57,478 nt of DNA, taken from NCBI GenBank assembly GCA_030524125.1, contig JAUNHB010000004.1, positions 1 to 57,478 of the forward strand, given 5' to 3'. Position 1 is the first letter of the stretch, and each line of letters starts with the position of its first letter. The notes below the pieces were generated by a model. That model had not been told where the DNA came from, did not search any database, and saw only the letters and a program-made list of their open reading frames with translations. Below, in pieces: positions 47,707-55,659 of the stretch. Both the position numbers and the translations under genes were made by a program. The stretch is from Eubacteriales bacterium. GTDB lineage: Bacteria; Bacillota; Clostridia; Lachnospirales; Lachnospiraceae.

Positions 47707-47924
47707 GTTATTTATCTATTTTTAACAAATACGCTTTTTATATAAAGATATTTTTCATTATTTTACACAATTTCGTCTCCAGTAACAAATTTTAACATTT
47801 CATATAGTCACGAAAAACATATATGGAGGGGGATCTTTTTTCGTATAATTTTGAATGGATTTTTTGGTTTTTATGAGATATCACGCACAGACATGCCGGA
47901 GAGCCGGCAGAGAAAGGAGCGCTT

Positions 47925-48722
47925 ATGGATCTTCACATGAATGGAAAGACCGTCGTGATCACAGGGGGAACCGCCGGGATCGGCAGGGCGGTGGCTCTCG
48001 CGTTTTTGAAGGAGGGAGCCAACGTGGCCGTGTTTTCCAGAAGGGAACAGAAGGTTACGGAATTTACAGAGGAAATGTCCGCGCAGTTTGGTCCGGAGCG
48101 TATCCTCGGAGACGTCCTCGATGTAACAGACGCCGGACAGATGACGCGGTTTGCCGACCGTGTCAGGGAGCGCTTCGGGAGTCTCGACGTGTGGGTCAAC
48201 AACGCAGGCGTAAAGATTGACCGTTTTTTCACGGACTACACCTCCGACGAGTGGGAGTACGTCATGCGCGTGAACGTACAGGGCGTGTGGGAAGGCGCAA
48301 AAATCGCCGCTTCCCATATGAAATCACAGAGAAGCGGCGTGATCGTCAATATTTCCAGTTTTGCCTCAAAGATTCCCCACGCAGGTCAATCTCTGTACGC
48401 GGCCTCCAAAGCCGCCGTCTCCAGTCTGACCCGGACGATGGCCGCAGAGCTGGCCCCTTTTGGCATCCGGGTTGTGGGGGTCGTTCCTGGCATGATCAAG
48501 ACAGATATCGCCAGAGAAAATATCCGGCAGTTCGGGGATAAATATGTAAACGACATCGCCATGCGAAGACTGGGAGAACCCGAGGATCTGGCCGATCCCA
48601 TCGTCTTTTTATGCTCCGGCGCGGCGTCCTATATCACCGGCGTGGACGTGGAAATCTCCGGCGGAAAATTTTCCGTACAGAATTCTCCCTATCCTTGGGC
48701 CGAGGCAGAAAAGGGCTGCTGA
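47925..48722 (+). CDS. SDR-family oxidoreductase
   Basis: A 265-residue short-chain dehydrogenase: VVITGGTAGIGRAVALAFL (TGxxxGIG), VWVNNAGVKIDRF (NNAG), VNISSFASKI (catalytic Ser) and YAASKAAVSSL (YxxxK); C-terminal ITGVDVEISGGKFS. It is divergent from the SDR-RbsABC operon and may act with it on the same compound. AAAGGAG precedes the ATG. The gene ends 6 nt from the convergent oxidase gene, and no terminator lies between. Confidence 0.9.
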   Translation: MDLHMNGKTVVITGGTAGIGRAVALAFLKEGANVAVFSRREQKVTEFTEEMSAQFGPERILGDVLDVTDAGQMTRFADRVRERFGSLDVWVNNAGVKIDRFFTDYTSDEWEYVMRVNVQGVWEGAKIAASHMKSQRSGVIVNISSFASKIPHAGQSLYAASKAAVSSLTRTMAAELAPFGIRVVGVVPGMIKTDIARENIRQFGDKYVNDIAMRRLGEPEDLADPIVFLCSGAASYITGVDVEISGGKFSVQNSPYPWAEAEKGC

Positions 48723-48728
48723 CCTTCC

Positions 48729-49748
48729 CTACCCTCTCCGGATCATCTCTCTGGAGATCTCTCTGACGGAGCCGGCTCCGCACATGGCCATGGCGTCGGC
48801 CAGCTCTCCGCCGATCTTGTCCACATAGGACTGTACGCCCTCGGCCCCGCCGCCGTAGACAGCGGGCACGAAGGGGCGGCAGATCAGCACGCCGTCGGCT
48901 CCCATGGCCAGCGCTTTGAACACATCCACGCCGCTTCGGATCCCGCCGTCCACGAGGATCTTCATCCCGCCGCCGACCGCGTCCGCGATCTCCTCAAGCA
49001 CCTCCGCCGTGGCCGGACATTGATCCAGCACGCGCCCGCCGTGGTTGGACACGACGATGGCCGCCGCTCCGGCTTCCTTTGCCTTCTGCGCGCCTCTCTT
49101 TGTCATGATCCCCTTTACGATAAACGGAACTCCCGCCATCCCGGCAATCTCCCGAAGCTCCTCCACCGTCTTGCTGCCCGCGGGCGGCGTCATGTTTTTC
49201 AGGAACGGAAGCCCTGCCGCGTCGATGTCCATAGCCACCGCGAACGCTCCCGCGCTTTTCACCATCTCCATCTTCTCCCGGATCGTCTCTGCATTCCACG
49301 GCTTCACGGTGGGGATCCCGGCTCCGTCCGCCCTGCGGATCGCCTCTGTCGCTCCGATCATCACCTTCTCATTGACGCCGTCCCCGGTGAACGCCGCGAT
49401 CCCCGCTTTGGCGCACGCCTCCACCAGAAGATTGTTGTAGGACAGATCATCGTATTTGTCTCCGTAGTGCAGGTTCACCGCCCCCACAGGTCCCGCGAAA
49501 AACGGATACCGGAACGTCCTGCCAAAGAGCTCCGTGGACGTGTCCACCGGGCCGTTCCCGTGGATCGTATCCATGTTCACCCGGATCTCCTGCCATTTCT
49601 GATAGTTGCGGATCGCCGTGTCCCCCACGCCCTTCGCGCCGGGCCCCGGCATCTGGTTTTTGCAGGCCGCCCCGTTGCACACCGGACAGGCCCTGCAGTG
49701 GCTCCCCATGACGCCTCTCGCCTGTTTCAATACCTCGCTGTAATCCAT
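48729..49748 (-). CDS. FMN-dependent alpha-hydroxy-acid oxidizing protein with N-terminal Cys cluster
   Basis: A 339-residue TIM-barrel flavoprotein of the lactate/glycolate oxidase family. Landmarks: RTFRYPFFAGPVGAVN, PFIVKGIMTKRGAQKAKEAGAAAIVVSNHGGRVLD (catalytic His in NHGG) and DGGIRSGVDVFKALAMGADGVLICRP. At the N-terminus lies HCRACPVCNGAACKNQMPGPG, four cysteines with CxxCxxCxxxxC spacing, not part of classic enzymes and possibly a metal or Fe-S site. In an anaerobe a dehydrogenase role is likelier than oxidase. GGAG precedes the ATG. Confidence 0.88.
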   Translation of the reverse strand: MDYSEVLKQARGVMGSHCRACPVCNGAACKNQMPGPGAKGVGDTAIRNYQKWQEIRVNMDTIHGNGPVDTSTELFGRTFRYPFFAGPVGAVNLHYGDKYDDLSYNNLLVEACAKAGIAAFTGDGVNEKVMIGATEAIRRADGAGIPTVKPWNAETIREKMEMVKSAGAFAVAMDIDAAGLPFLKNMTPPAGSKTVEELREIAGMAGVPFIVKGIMTKRGAQKAKEAGAAAIVVSNHGGRVLDQCPATAEVLEEIADAVGGGMKILVDGGIRSGVDVFKALAMGADGVLICRPFVPAVYGGGAEGVQSYVDKIGGELADAMAMCGAGSVREISREMIRRG

Positions 49749-49770
49749 TTCCCTTTTCTCCTTTGCTTTC

Positions 49771-51603
49771 TTATTTGCAGACGTCCACCCACGCCTCGAA
49801 GCCCGACGCCAGCTCCAGCTCCCCGATGGTCAGCTCCACCGCGCTGTTGCCGCTGCCGCAGGCCGGATAGACGCTCTCAAACCGCCGGAGCGACTGATCC
49901 AGATAGACTCTGACGCCCTCCTTCACGCCGAACGGACACACGCCGCCGACGCCGTGGCCGATCCGCTCCTCCACCTCGTCGTGGGGGATCATCTTCGCCT
50001 TCACATGAAACTGCGCCTTATATTTTCCGTTGTCCACTCTGGCGTCCCCCGCCGCCACGATCAGGATGCTCTCGTCTCCCACGAGAAACGACAGCGTCTT
50101 GGCGATCCTGGCCGGTTCACAGCCCACCGCCTGCGCCGCCAGCTCCACGGTGGCGCTGGACTCCTCAAACTCCATCACATGACTGTCCAGCCCGAACTGC
50201 TTCAAATATTCTTTTGCTCTCTCAAAAGCCATCCTCTTGTCCTCTTTTCGTTCCAGTAATTGTTCTCCCCACACAGCCGCAAGCCGGTCCGCAGTAAAGA
50301 TCGCGTTGGCCGGGCTGGTGGACGGCAGCCTGACGATGGAGCGTCCGGTCTGCGCCTGACAATATCTGCGGTAAAGCTGCCACGCCTTCCCTCCGTTGGC
50401 AAAGATCGCCCGGATCGGGCTTTTCGACAGGATCCGGTTGATATCGGCCGGCACCACATTCCGGATGCTGCTGTCGCTGGAGCCCGCGATGTCGCAGCTT
50501 TGCACCACGTCCCACAGGGCGATGCGGTGCTTTTTCAAAAGCGCCTTCTTCTCCTCGACGCCGGACGGCTCCGGCTCGCCTGTCAGCTGTGCCAGCACCT
50601 TCCAGAACCGGTTCTGCGGGTGGCCGTAGTAAAAGCCCTCCTCCCTCGACCTGACCGACGGGAACGAGCCGAGGATCAGCACCTCCGACTGCTCGTCGAA
50701 CACCGGCTCGAAGGTGTGCTCCACATGGCGGTACCCTGCGGTCTCCTTCTCCGGGATCACATCGGCCGGAGCCAGCTCCATGCTCCCCGGATAGATGCGC
50801 CCCACCAGCCCGTCCCTGGCCATGGCCACGAGATAGGAATTGATCTTCAGCTTATGCTCCTCATAGAGCCCCATGCTCTGATACAGCTCTTTGTAATGCT
50901 CCAGCAGCTGAAATTTAAGCTTCACCGCATCCACGGACACGGCTTCCGTGGACACAAGGCTGCCCTTTCTCTTCATATAATAATAGACCGGCTTCTGCAG
51001 CGCCCGGATGCGGACGGCGCGGCGGATAAACGACAGGTTGAACAGGAAATCCTCGCACCAGTTCATCGTGACGTCGCAGGCCAGCCCATGGCGCTCCACG
51101 ATCTCTCTGCGGTAAAGCTTGTTCCACATGACTCCGTAATAGTAGTCGGCGGGATCGTTGGCCATCTCCATGGCAAATTCCTCGCGGGTCATCACGCGGC
51201 TGCTGCGGATATGGTTTTTCTGAACATATCGTTTTCCGCTGACCCGATAGAAATCCGCGATCACCAGATCGCAGTCGTCCTCAACGGCGGCCGCCGCCAG
51301 GCTCTCCGTCGCGTCCGGCGTCAGCCAGTCGTCGCTGTCCAAAAACTGAAGGTACGTCCCCCGCGCCAGCCGCATGGCTTTGTTGCGGGTGTCCGACACT
51401 CCCGTATTTTCCTTGTCCACGGTCCGGAACCGCAGATCCTTCTCCTCGTATTCCCGGCAGATCTCAAGACTTCCGTCCGTGCTGCCGTCGTTCATCATCA
51501 GCACTTCCATGTCGGTAAACGTCTGGGCCATCACGCTGTCCAGACACCGGCGCAGGTAGCGCTTTGCATTATAGACCGGTATGATCAGTGTCACCAGCGG
51601 CAT
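49771..51603 (-). CDS. Triple fusion: GT2 glycosyltransferase, DNA-deoxyinosine (MUG-type) glycosylase, YbaK/EbsC domain
   Basis: A 610-residue uninterrupted frame with three unrelated modules. Residues 1 to about 285: family 2 glycosyltransferase (LVTLIIPVYNAKRYLRRCLDSV, MMNDGSTDGS, LQFLDSDDWL). About 290-455: uracil-DNA-glycosylase superfamily, deoxyinosine type (VLILGSFPSVRSREEGFYYGHPQNRFWK, WDVVQSCDIAGSSDSSIRNV, RLPSTSPAN). 458-610: YbaK/EbsC tRNA-deacylase-like domain (MAFERAKEYLKQFGLDSH, VGGVCPFGVKEGVRVYLD). The YbaK part has an ATG at 50232 after AAGAGGACAAGAGG and may be translated on its own. In related genomes these are normally separate genes. It is followed by the oxidase gene and preceded by DUF6472. 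Confidence 0.85.
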   Translation of the reverse strand: MPLVTLIIPVYNAKRYLRRCLDSVMAQTFTDMEVLMMNDGSTDGSLEICREYEEKDLRFRTVDKENTGVSDTRNKAMRLARGTYLQFLDSDDWLTPDATESLAAAAVEDDCDLVIADFYRVSGKRYVQKNHIRSSRVMTREEFAMEMANDPADYYYGVMWNKLYRREIVERHGLACDVTMNWCEDFLFNLSFIRRAVRIRALQKPVYYYMKRKGSLVSTEAVSVDAVKLKFQLLEHYKELYQSMGLYEEHKLKINSYLVAMARDGLVGRIYPGSMELAPADVIPEKETAGYRHVEHTFEPVFDEQSEVLILGSFPSVRSREEGFYYGHPQNRFWKVLAQLTGEPEPSGVEEKKALLKKHRIALWDVVQSCDIAGSSDSSIRNVVPADINRILSKSPIRAIFANGGKAWQLYRRYCQAQTGRSIVRLPSTSPANAIFTADRLAAVWGEQLLERKEDKRMAFERAKEYLKQFGLDSHVMEFEESSATVELAAQAVGCEPARIAKTLSFLVGDESILIVAAGDARVDNGKYKAQFHVKAKMIPHDEVEERIGHGVGGVCPFGVKEGVRVYLDQSLRRFESVYPACGSGNSAVELTIGELELASGFEAWVDVCK

Positions 51604-51617
51604 CGTATTCTCGCTCC

Positions 51618-51797
51618 TTACATCTGTTTCCGGACGATCAGGTACTCGTTATCCAGCTGATAGTAAGGGCAGCTGTCCACGGCGCTGCTCAGAAACCGGT
51701 ACATCTCGTCCTCGTCCAGATCCATCTCGCACACGTAATATTCGTAGTCCTCGTCATACACATAGTTCCGGCAGGTCTCGCAGCTTACGGTTCCCAT
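51618..51797 (-). CDS. DUF6472 small protein
   Basis: A 59-residue acidic protein, MGTVSCETCRNYVYDEDYEYY, with three conserved cysteines in the first half (CETC and YYVCEMD) and CPYYQ in the second, so a possible zinc ribbon-like mini-domain. The family DUF6472 is known from Lachnospiraceae but has no function. AAGGAGG is 6 nt before the ATG at 51797; the long frame upstream crosses repeats and is not real. Starts the operon that contains the triple fusion (15-nt gap). Confidence 0.85.
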   Translation of the reverse strand: MGTVSCETCRNYVYDEDYEYYVCEMDLDEDEMYRFLSSAVDSCPYYQLDNEYLIVRKQM

Positions 51798-51833
51798 GTC
51801 GTCCCTCCTTCTTTCGCGCCTCCGCGTATGCGG

Positions 51834-51866
51834 CAGTCCAGCCCGCGTCATTCGCAAAGATACGCA
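51834..51866 (-). repeat. GTAAC-type palindromic repeat, copy D (right half only)
   Basis: On the minus strand ATGCGTATCTTTGCGAATGACGCGGGCTGGACTG, matching the right half of the other copies (TTTGCGAATGGCGCGGGCTGAACTG). It lies about 37 nt upstream of the DUF6472 start. The left half is missing or has diverged. Confidence 0.6.
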
Positions 51867-51945
51867 TTCTTTTGTTAGTATAGCACCCTTTGCCCCGTCC
51901 GGTAAAGCCTGTATTTTCCGGACGGCCCGGCCTGAAATAACGAAA

Positions 51946-52074
51946 CAACAGTTCAGCCCGCGCCATTCGAGGAGCCGCGCTGACGCGCGAAACAGCAAAC
52001 AGGAGAACCGTCTGCTTACATGCAAGCATGACGCAGTCGTCTCTCCTGTTTACCGCATGGCTGAATAGTTGCGC
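51946..52074 (-). repeat. GTAAC-type palindromic repeat, copy E (behind spoIVA, 129 nt)
   Basis: Ends CAACAGTTCAGCC (51947-51959) and GGCTGAATAGTTG (52060-52072) are inverted copies. The inside contains CGCGCCATTCGAGGAGCCGCGCTGACGCG near one end and a second inverted repeat, AAACAGGAGA against TCTCCTGTTT. Read on the minus strand it begins right at the spoIVA stop codon (TAG at 52077-52075). Confidence 0.75.
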
Positions 52075-53565
52075 CTATATGATAATGCAGACCAGTCCTC
52101 CGTTGGAGTCGTTGACGATCTTCTGCATGGTGTCCTGAAGCTTTACCTGGCTCTCCTCGCCGATCTGATAGAGCTTGCTCCGGATGCCGTCCTCCACCAG
52201 CTCCTCGATGGTCTTGCCGAAAATGTTGATCTGCCAGATTCCCTCCTCCTGCTTCCTGCCGTCCTGGATATACTGGATCAGATCCCTCGCCTGCTCCTCG
52301 CTCCCTACAATGGGCGCGATCTCCGTCTCGATATTGGCCCGTATCATGTGGACTGACGGGGAGAAGGCGCGCAGCTTCACGCCGAACTTTCCGCTCTGGT
52401 GGATCAGCACCGGATCCTCCATGCGGATCTCGTCCTTCTCCGGCAGCACCATGCCGTATCCCTTCTGCCGCACGGTGTCCATGGCCTTTATGACCTTGCC
52501 GTACTCCTTCTGCATGGCCGACAGCTCCCTCAGCTGCTCCATCAGATCGTACTCGTCCTCAAGCTCCATCCCGGTCAGCTCGCTGAGCATCCCGTAGTAG
52601 CAGCTCTCCTCCATCTCCACCGAATAGACGGCCGTCCCTCTGTCCAGCGCCACTTTCTCCAGCTTCACGCGGCTGATGCACGGCCCCGGGCAGTCTGCCT
52701 GCACCGGCCCCACGTCCCGAAGCACCCGGAAGCTCTCCAGCATGGCCCGGCCCGTCTCCACCACCTCCTGCTTGACCGGATGGGACAGCGGGAGCATCTC
52801 CACCCAGCGCGGCATGTGGTACTCCACCTCCACCAGCGGAAATTCCAGCAGCACCTGCTCCAGGATCATCGTGACGTCCTCTTTTTTCAGCTGCTCGCAG
52901 TTGACCGGAATCACCGGGATCTGATAGCTGCGGTACATCTCCTCCGCCTGCCTTCGGACCTGCTCGCTGTAGGGACGGACCGTATTCAGAAGGATGACAA
53001 AGGGTTTTCCCAGCTTTTTCAGCTCCTCCACTGTCCGCTCCTCCGGTTCCCGGTAGCTCTCCGCCGGGATCTCCCCGAAGCTTCCGTCGCAGGTCACGAC
53101 GACGCCGATCGTAGAGTGATCGTGGATGACCTTGTGAGTCCCCAGCTCCGCCGCCTTTGTGAACGGGACCTCCCCGGCAAACCACGGCGTCTTCACCATC
53201 CGCTCCGCGTCCCCCTCCAGATGCCCCGACGCGCCTTCCACCATATAGCCCACGCAGTCGATCAGCCGGATCTTCACGGAGATCTCCCCGGCGACCCGGA
53301 CCTCCACCGCCTCCTTCGGGACAAATTTCGGCTCGGTCGTCATGATCGTCCTGCCCGCCGCCGACTGGGGCAGCTCGTCGATCGCCCGCTCCCTCTCGTG
53401 GACGTCCTCCATACCGGGCAGCACGAGCAGATCCATGAACCGCTTGATGAACGTGGATTTCCCTGTGCGGACCGGCCCGACCACCCCTATGTAGATCTCC
53501 CCGCCCGTCCGTTCTCTGATGTCATTGTATAGATGGAATTCTTTCTGACTCTGAATATTGTCCAT
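52075..53565 (-). CDS. spoIVA: Stage IV sporulation protein A
   Basis: A 496-residue ATPase that polymerises on the forespore surface and anchors the spore coat. Landmarks: IYIGVVGPVRTGKSTFIKRFMD (Walker A), LIDCVGYMVEGASG (Walker B-like), VVTCDGSFGEIPAESY, and the C-terminal IYQIGEESQVKLQDTMQKIVNDSNGGLVCIII, the conserved tail needed for localisation. The ATG at 53565 (MDNIQSQKEFHLY) has GGGAGGG at 7 nt and starts at the usual place; the frame is open far upstream by chance. A sigma-E-like promoter is at 53592-53620. Confidence 0.97.
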   Translation of the reverse strand: MDNIQSQKEFHLYNDIRERTGGEIYIGVVGPVRTGKSTFIKRFMDLLVLPGMEDVHERERAIDELPQSAAGRTIMTTEPKFVPKEAVEVRVAGEISVKIRLIDCVGYMVEGASGHLEGDAERMVKTPWFAGEVPFTKAAELGTHKVIHDHSTIGVVVTCDGSFGEIPAESYREPEERTVEELKKLGKPFVILLNTVRPYSEQVRRQAEEMYRSYQIPVIPVNCEQLKKEDVTMILEQVLLEFPLVEVEYHMPRWVEMLPLSHPVKQEVVETGRAMLESFRVLRDVGPVQADCPGPCISRVKLEKVALDRGTAVYSVEMEESCYYGMLSELTGMELEDEYDLMEQLRELSAMQKEYGKVIKAMDTVRQKGYGMVLPEKDEIRMEDPVLIHQSGKFGVKLRAFSPSVHMIRANIETEIAPIVGSEEQARDLIQYIQDGRKQEEGIWQINIFGKTIEELVEDGIRSKLYQIGEESQVKLQDTMQKIVNDSNGGLVCIII

Positions 53566-53572
53566 AAAAATA

Positions 53573-53605
53573 CCCTCCCACATTTGTACTAAATATATGG
53601 GAGGG
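53573..53605 (-). promoter_or_regulatory. Inverted repeat that pairs with the spoIVA Shine-Dalgarno
   Basis: On the minus strand CCCTCCCA (53605-53598) is complementary to TGGGAGGG (53580-53573), and the latter contains the spoIVA SD. A transcript entering from upstream could hide the SD; one starting at the sigma-E-like site would lack the first arm. Confidence 0.5.
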
Positions 53606-53620
53606 AGTTTGGTTTTATGC
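53592..53620 (-). promoter_or_regulatory. Sigma-E-like promoter of spoIVA
   Basis: On the minus strand GCATAAA (53620-53614), 14-nt spacer, CATATATT (53599-53592), against the sigma-E pattern GNATA-type -35 and CATACAAT -10 (6 of 8). spoIVA is a sigma-E gene in Bacillus and Clostridia. Confidence 0.55.
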
Positions 53621-53645
53621 CCGCGTATTCTGTCCGCGCCCGGAA

Positions 53646-54854
53646 TCAGAGGATCGCCTCGATCTCGCCGCGGATCGCCCGGATAAAGTCCGCCGAGTTC
53701 AGCACCTGCACGTCCGGAAGCTCCGTGATCAGCGCCAGATCCTTCGTCATCCGTCCGGATTCGATGGTCTTTAAGGACGCCTGCTCCAGCACGTCCGCGA
53801 AACGGATAAGCTCCGGAAGCCCGTCCAGCTCGCCGCGCTTTCTGAGCGCCCCGCTCCACGCGAAGATCGTGGCGATGGGGTTGGTGGACGTCTCCTTTCC
53901 TTCCAGATGCTGGTAATAGTGGCGCTGCACCGTGCCGTGGGCCGCCTCGTACTCGTAGTATCCCTGCGGGGACACCAGCACCGACGTCATCATGGCGAGA
54001 GAGCCGAAGGCCGTCGCCACCAGATCGCTCATCACGTCCCCGTCGTAATTTTTGCACGCCCAGATAAATCCGCCCTCAGATTTGACCACTCTGGCCACAG
54101 CGTCGTCGATCAGCGTGTAGAAATACGTAAGCCCCGCCTTCTCAAATGCTTCCCTGTATTCTTCGTCGAAGATCTGCTGGAAAATATCCTTGAAATGATG
54201 GTCGTATTTTTTGGAAATGGTGTCCTTCGTGGCGAACCACACATCCTGCTTCGTGTCGACGGCATACTGGAAGCAGCTTCTGGCAAAGCTCGTGATGGAG
54301 GAATCCAGATTGTGCATTCCCTGCACGATCCCCGGCCCTTTGAACTCGTGCACCGTCACGGCGCTCTTCTCACCGTCCTTTGCCGTGTAGACCAGCTCCA
54401 CTTTTCCCGGCCCGGGAATCTGCATCTCCGACGCCTTGTACACGTCGCCGTAGGCATGTCTCGCCAGAGTGATGGGCTTCTTCCACGTCTTCACATAGGG
54501 CTCGATGCCCTTCACAATGATGGGCGCGCGGAACACCGTGCCGTCCAGAATGGCGCGGATCGTCCCGTTTGGGCTTTTCCACATTTCCTTCAGGCCGTAC
54601 TCCTCCACTCTCGCCGCGTTGGGCGTGATCGTGGCGCACTTGACGGCCACGCCGTATTTTTTCGTGGCCTCGGCGGCCTCCGCCGTGATCCTGTCGTCGG
54701 TCTCGTCCCGTTTTTTCAGCCCCAGATCGTAATACTCCGTCTTCAGCTCCACAAACGGGAGCAGAAGCTCGTCCTTGATCATCTGCCAGAGAATCCGGGT
54801 CATCTCGTCCCCGTCCATCTCCACCAGCGGCGTTTTCATCCTGATTTTTTCCAT
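53646..54854 (-). CDS. icd: NADP-dependent isocitrate dehydrogenase
   Basis: A 402-residue enzyme of the eukaryote-like NADP-IDH subfamily: [47 protein letters not shown] (substrate-binding Ser-Asn), [27 protein letters not shown] (metal-binding Asp) and [15 protein letters not shown] (NADP). It makes 2-oxoglutarate for glutamate synthesis in anaerobes with a partial TCA cycle. GAGGAGG precedes the ATG. It starts 15 nt after a GntR-family regulator, so they form one operon. Confidence 0.95.
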   Translation of the reverse strand: MEKIRMKTPLVEMDGDEMTRILWQMIKDELLLPFVELKTEYYDLGLKKRDETDDRITAEAAEATKKYGVAVKCATITPNAARVEEYGLKEMWKSPNGTIRAILDGTVFRAPIIVKGIEPYVKTWKKPITLARHAYGDVYKASEMQIPGPGKVELVYTAKDGEKSAVTVHEFKGPGIVQGMHNLDSSITSFARSCFQYAVDTKQDVWFATKDTISKKYDHHFKDIFQQIFDEEYREAFEKAGLTYFYTLIDDAVARVVKSEGGFIWACKNYDGDVMSDLVATAFGSLAMMTSVLVSPQGYYEYEAAHGTVQRHYYQHLEGKETSTNPIATIFAWSGALRKRGELDGLPELIRFADVLEQASLKTIESGRMTKDLALITELPDVQVLNSADFIRAIRGEIEAIL

Positions 54855-54869
54855 TCGGAAGGTCCTCCT

Positions 54870-55550
54870 CTATAATATTTTCTCCAGACCGTATGCCTGA
54901 ATACTTTCTATGGTATGCTTCACATGCTCTCTGGCCAGCGACTCGGCGCGTTCGGCGTCCCTGTCCCTGACCGCCTCGAAGATGGCTCTGTGCTCCTGCG
55001 TGGATTTCACCGAGCGGTTTTCCGCGGAGATGGTTGCCTTGCGGACCATCTTCACATAATCGTGAAAATCCGACAGTATGTGCCGCAGGATCCGGCTGCC
55101 GCCCGCCTCGTAGAGCTGCTCGTGGAACAGGCTGTCCAGCTCGTAGAGCTTCTCATAATTCTGTTTCTCCGTGTGGTGCTCCGTCAGACACAAGGTCTCC
55201 TCCAGATTGTCCAACTGCTCCTTCGTAATAGATTCCGTCGCCCATCTGGCGCACAGCCCCTCCAGCATGGAGCGGATCACATAAATATCCTGCACATCCT
55301 TCGCCGTGATCATATTCACGTACGCGCCCCGGTTGGGGATGATCGTGACCAGCCCCTCCAGTTCCAGCTGTCTTAGCGCCTCCCGCACCGGAGTCCGGCT
55401 CACGCCCAGCTCCGCGCCGATGGCCGCCTCCTTAAGCTCCGTATTCTGCTCGTATCTGCCGCTCAAGATGTCCTCCCGGATGCTCTCAAACACTTTGCCG
55501 CGCAGGGAATATTTGTCCCGGCTTTCCTTCTGCCCCTGTGTATCGTGCAT
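54870..55550 (-). CDS. GntR-family transcriptional regulator (FadR/FCD type)
   Basis: A 226-residue regulator: N-terminal winged helix (SLRGKVFESIREDILSGRYEQNTELKEAAIGAELGVSRTPVREALRQLELEGLVTIIPNRGAYV) and a C-terminal helical FCD ligand domain (VIRSMLEGLCARWAT, LDSLFHEQLYEAGG, EHRAIFEAVRDRDAERAESLAREHVKHT with metal-binding His). FCD regulators sense organic acids. Cotranscription with icd suggests control of or by citrate/isocitrate-type metabolites. GAGGAGG lies 13-15 nt before the ATG, somewhat far. Confidence 0.9.
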   Translation of the reverse strand: MHDTQGQKESRDKYSLRGKVFESIREDILSGRYEQNTELKEAAIGAELGVSRTPVREALRQLELEGLVTIIPNRGAYVNMITAKDVQDIYVIRSMLEGLCARWATESITKEQLDNLEETLCLTEHHTEKQNYEKLYELDSLFHEQLYEAGGSRILRHILSDFHDYVKMVRKATISAENRSVKSTQEHRAIFEAVRDRDAERAESLAREHVKHTIESIQAYGLEKIL

Positions 55551-55659
55551 GGCGTTCTTCTGATGTCCTCCTCGTTTCTCTGTATCATTGTATACAATTC
55601 TGATCCGTATTCATTTTAACACGTCCCGGAGAGATGTCAAGAAAAAGCGGCGGGTCCGC

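Noticed and set aside
52075-54057. Longer form of SpoIVA starting at 54057
   Set aside because: The upstream 160 codons are antisense-like low-complexity sequence overlapping icd; the ATG at 53565 has a strong SD and the normal N-terminus.
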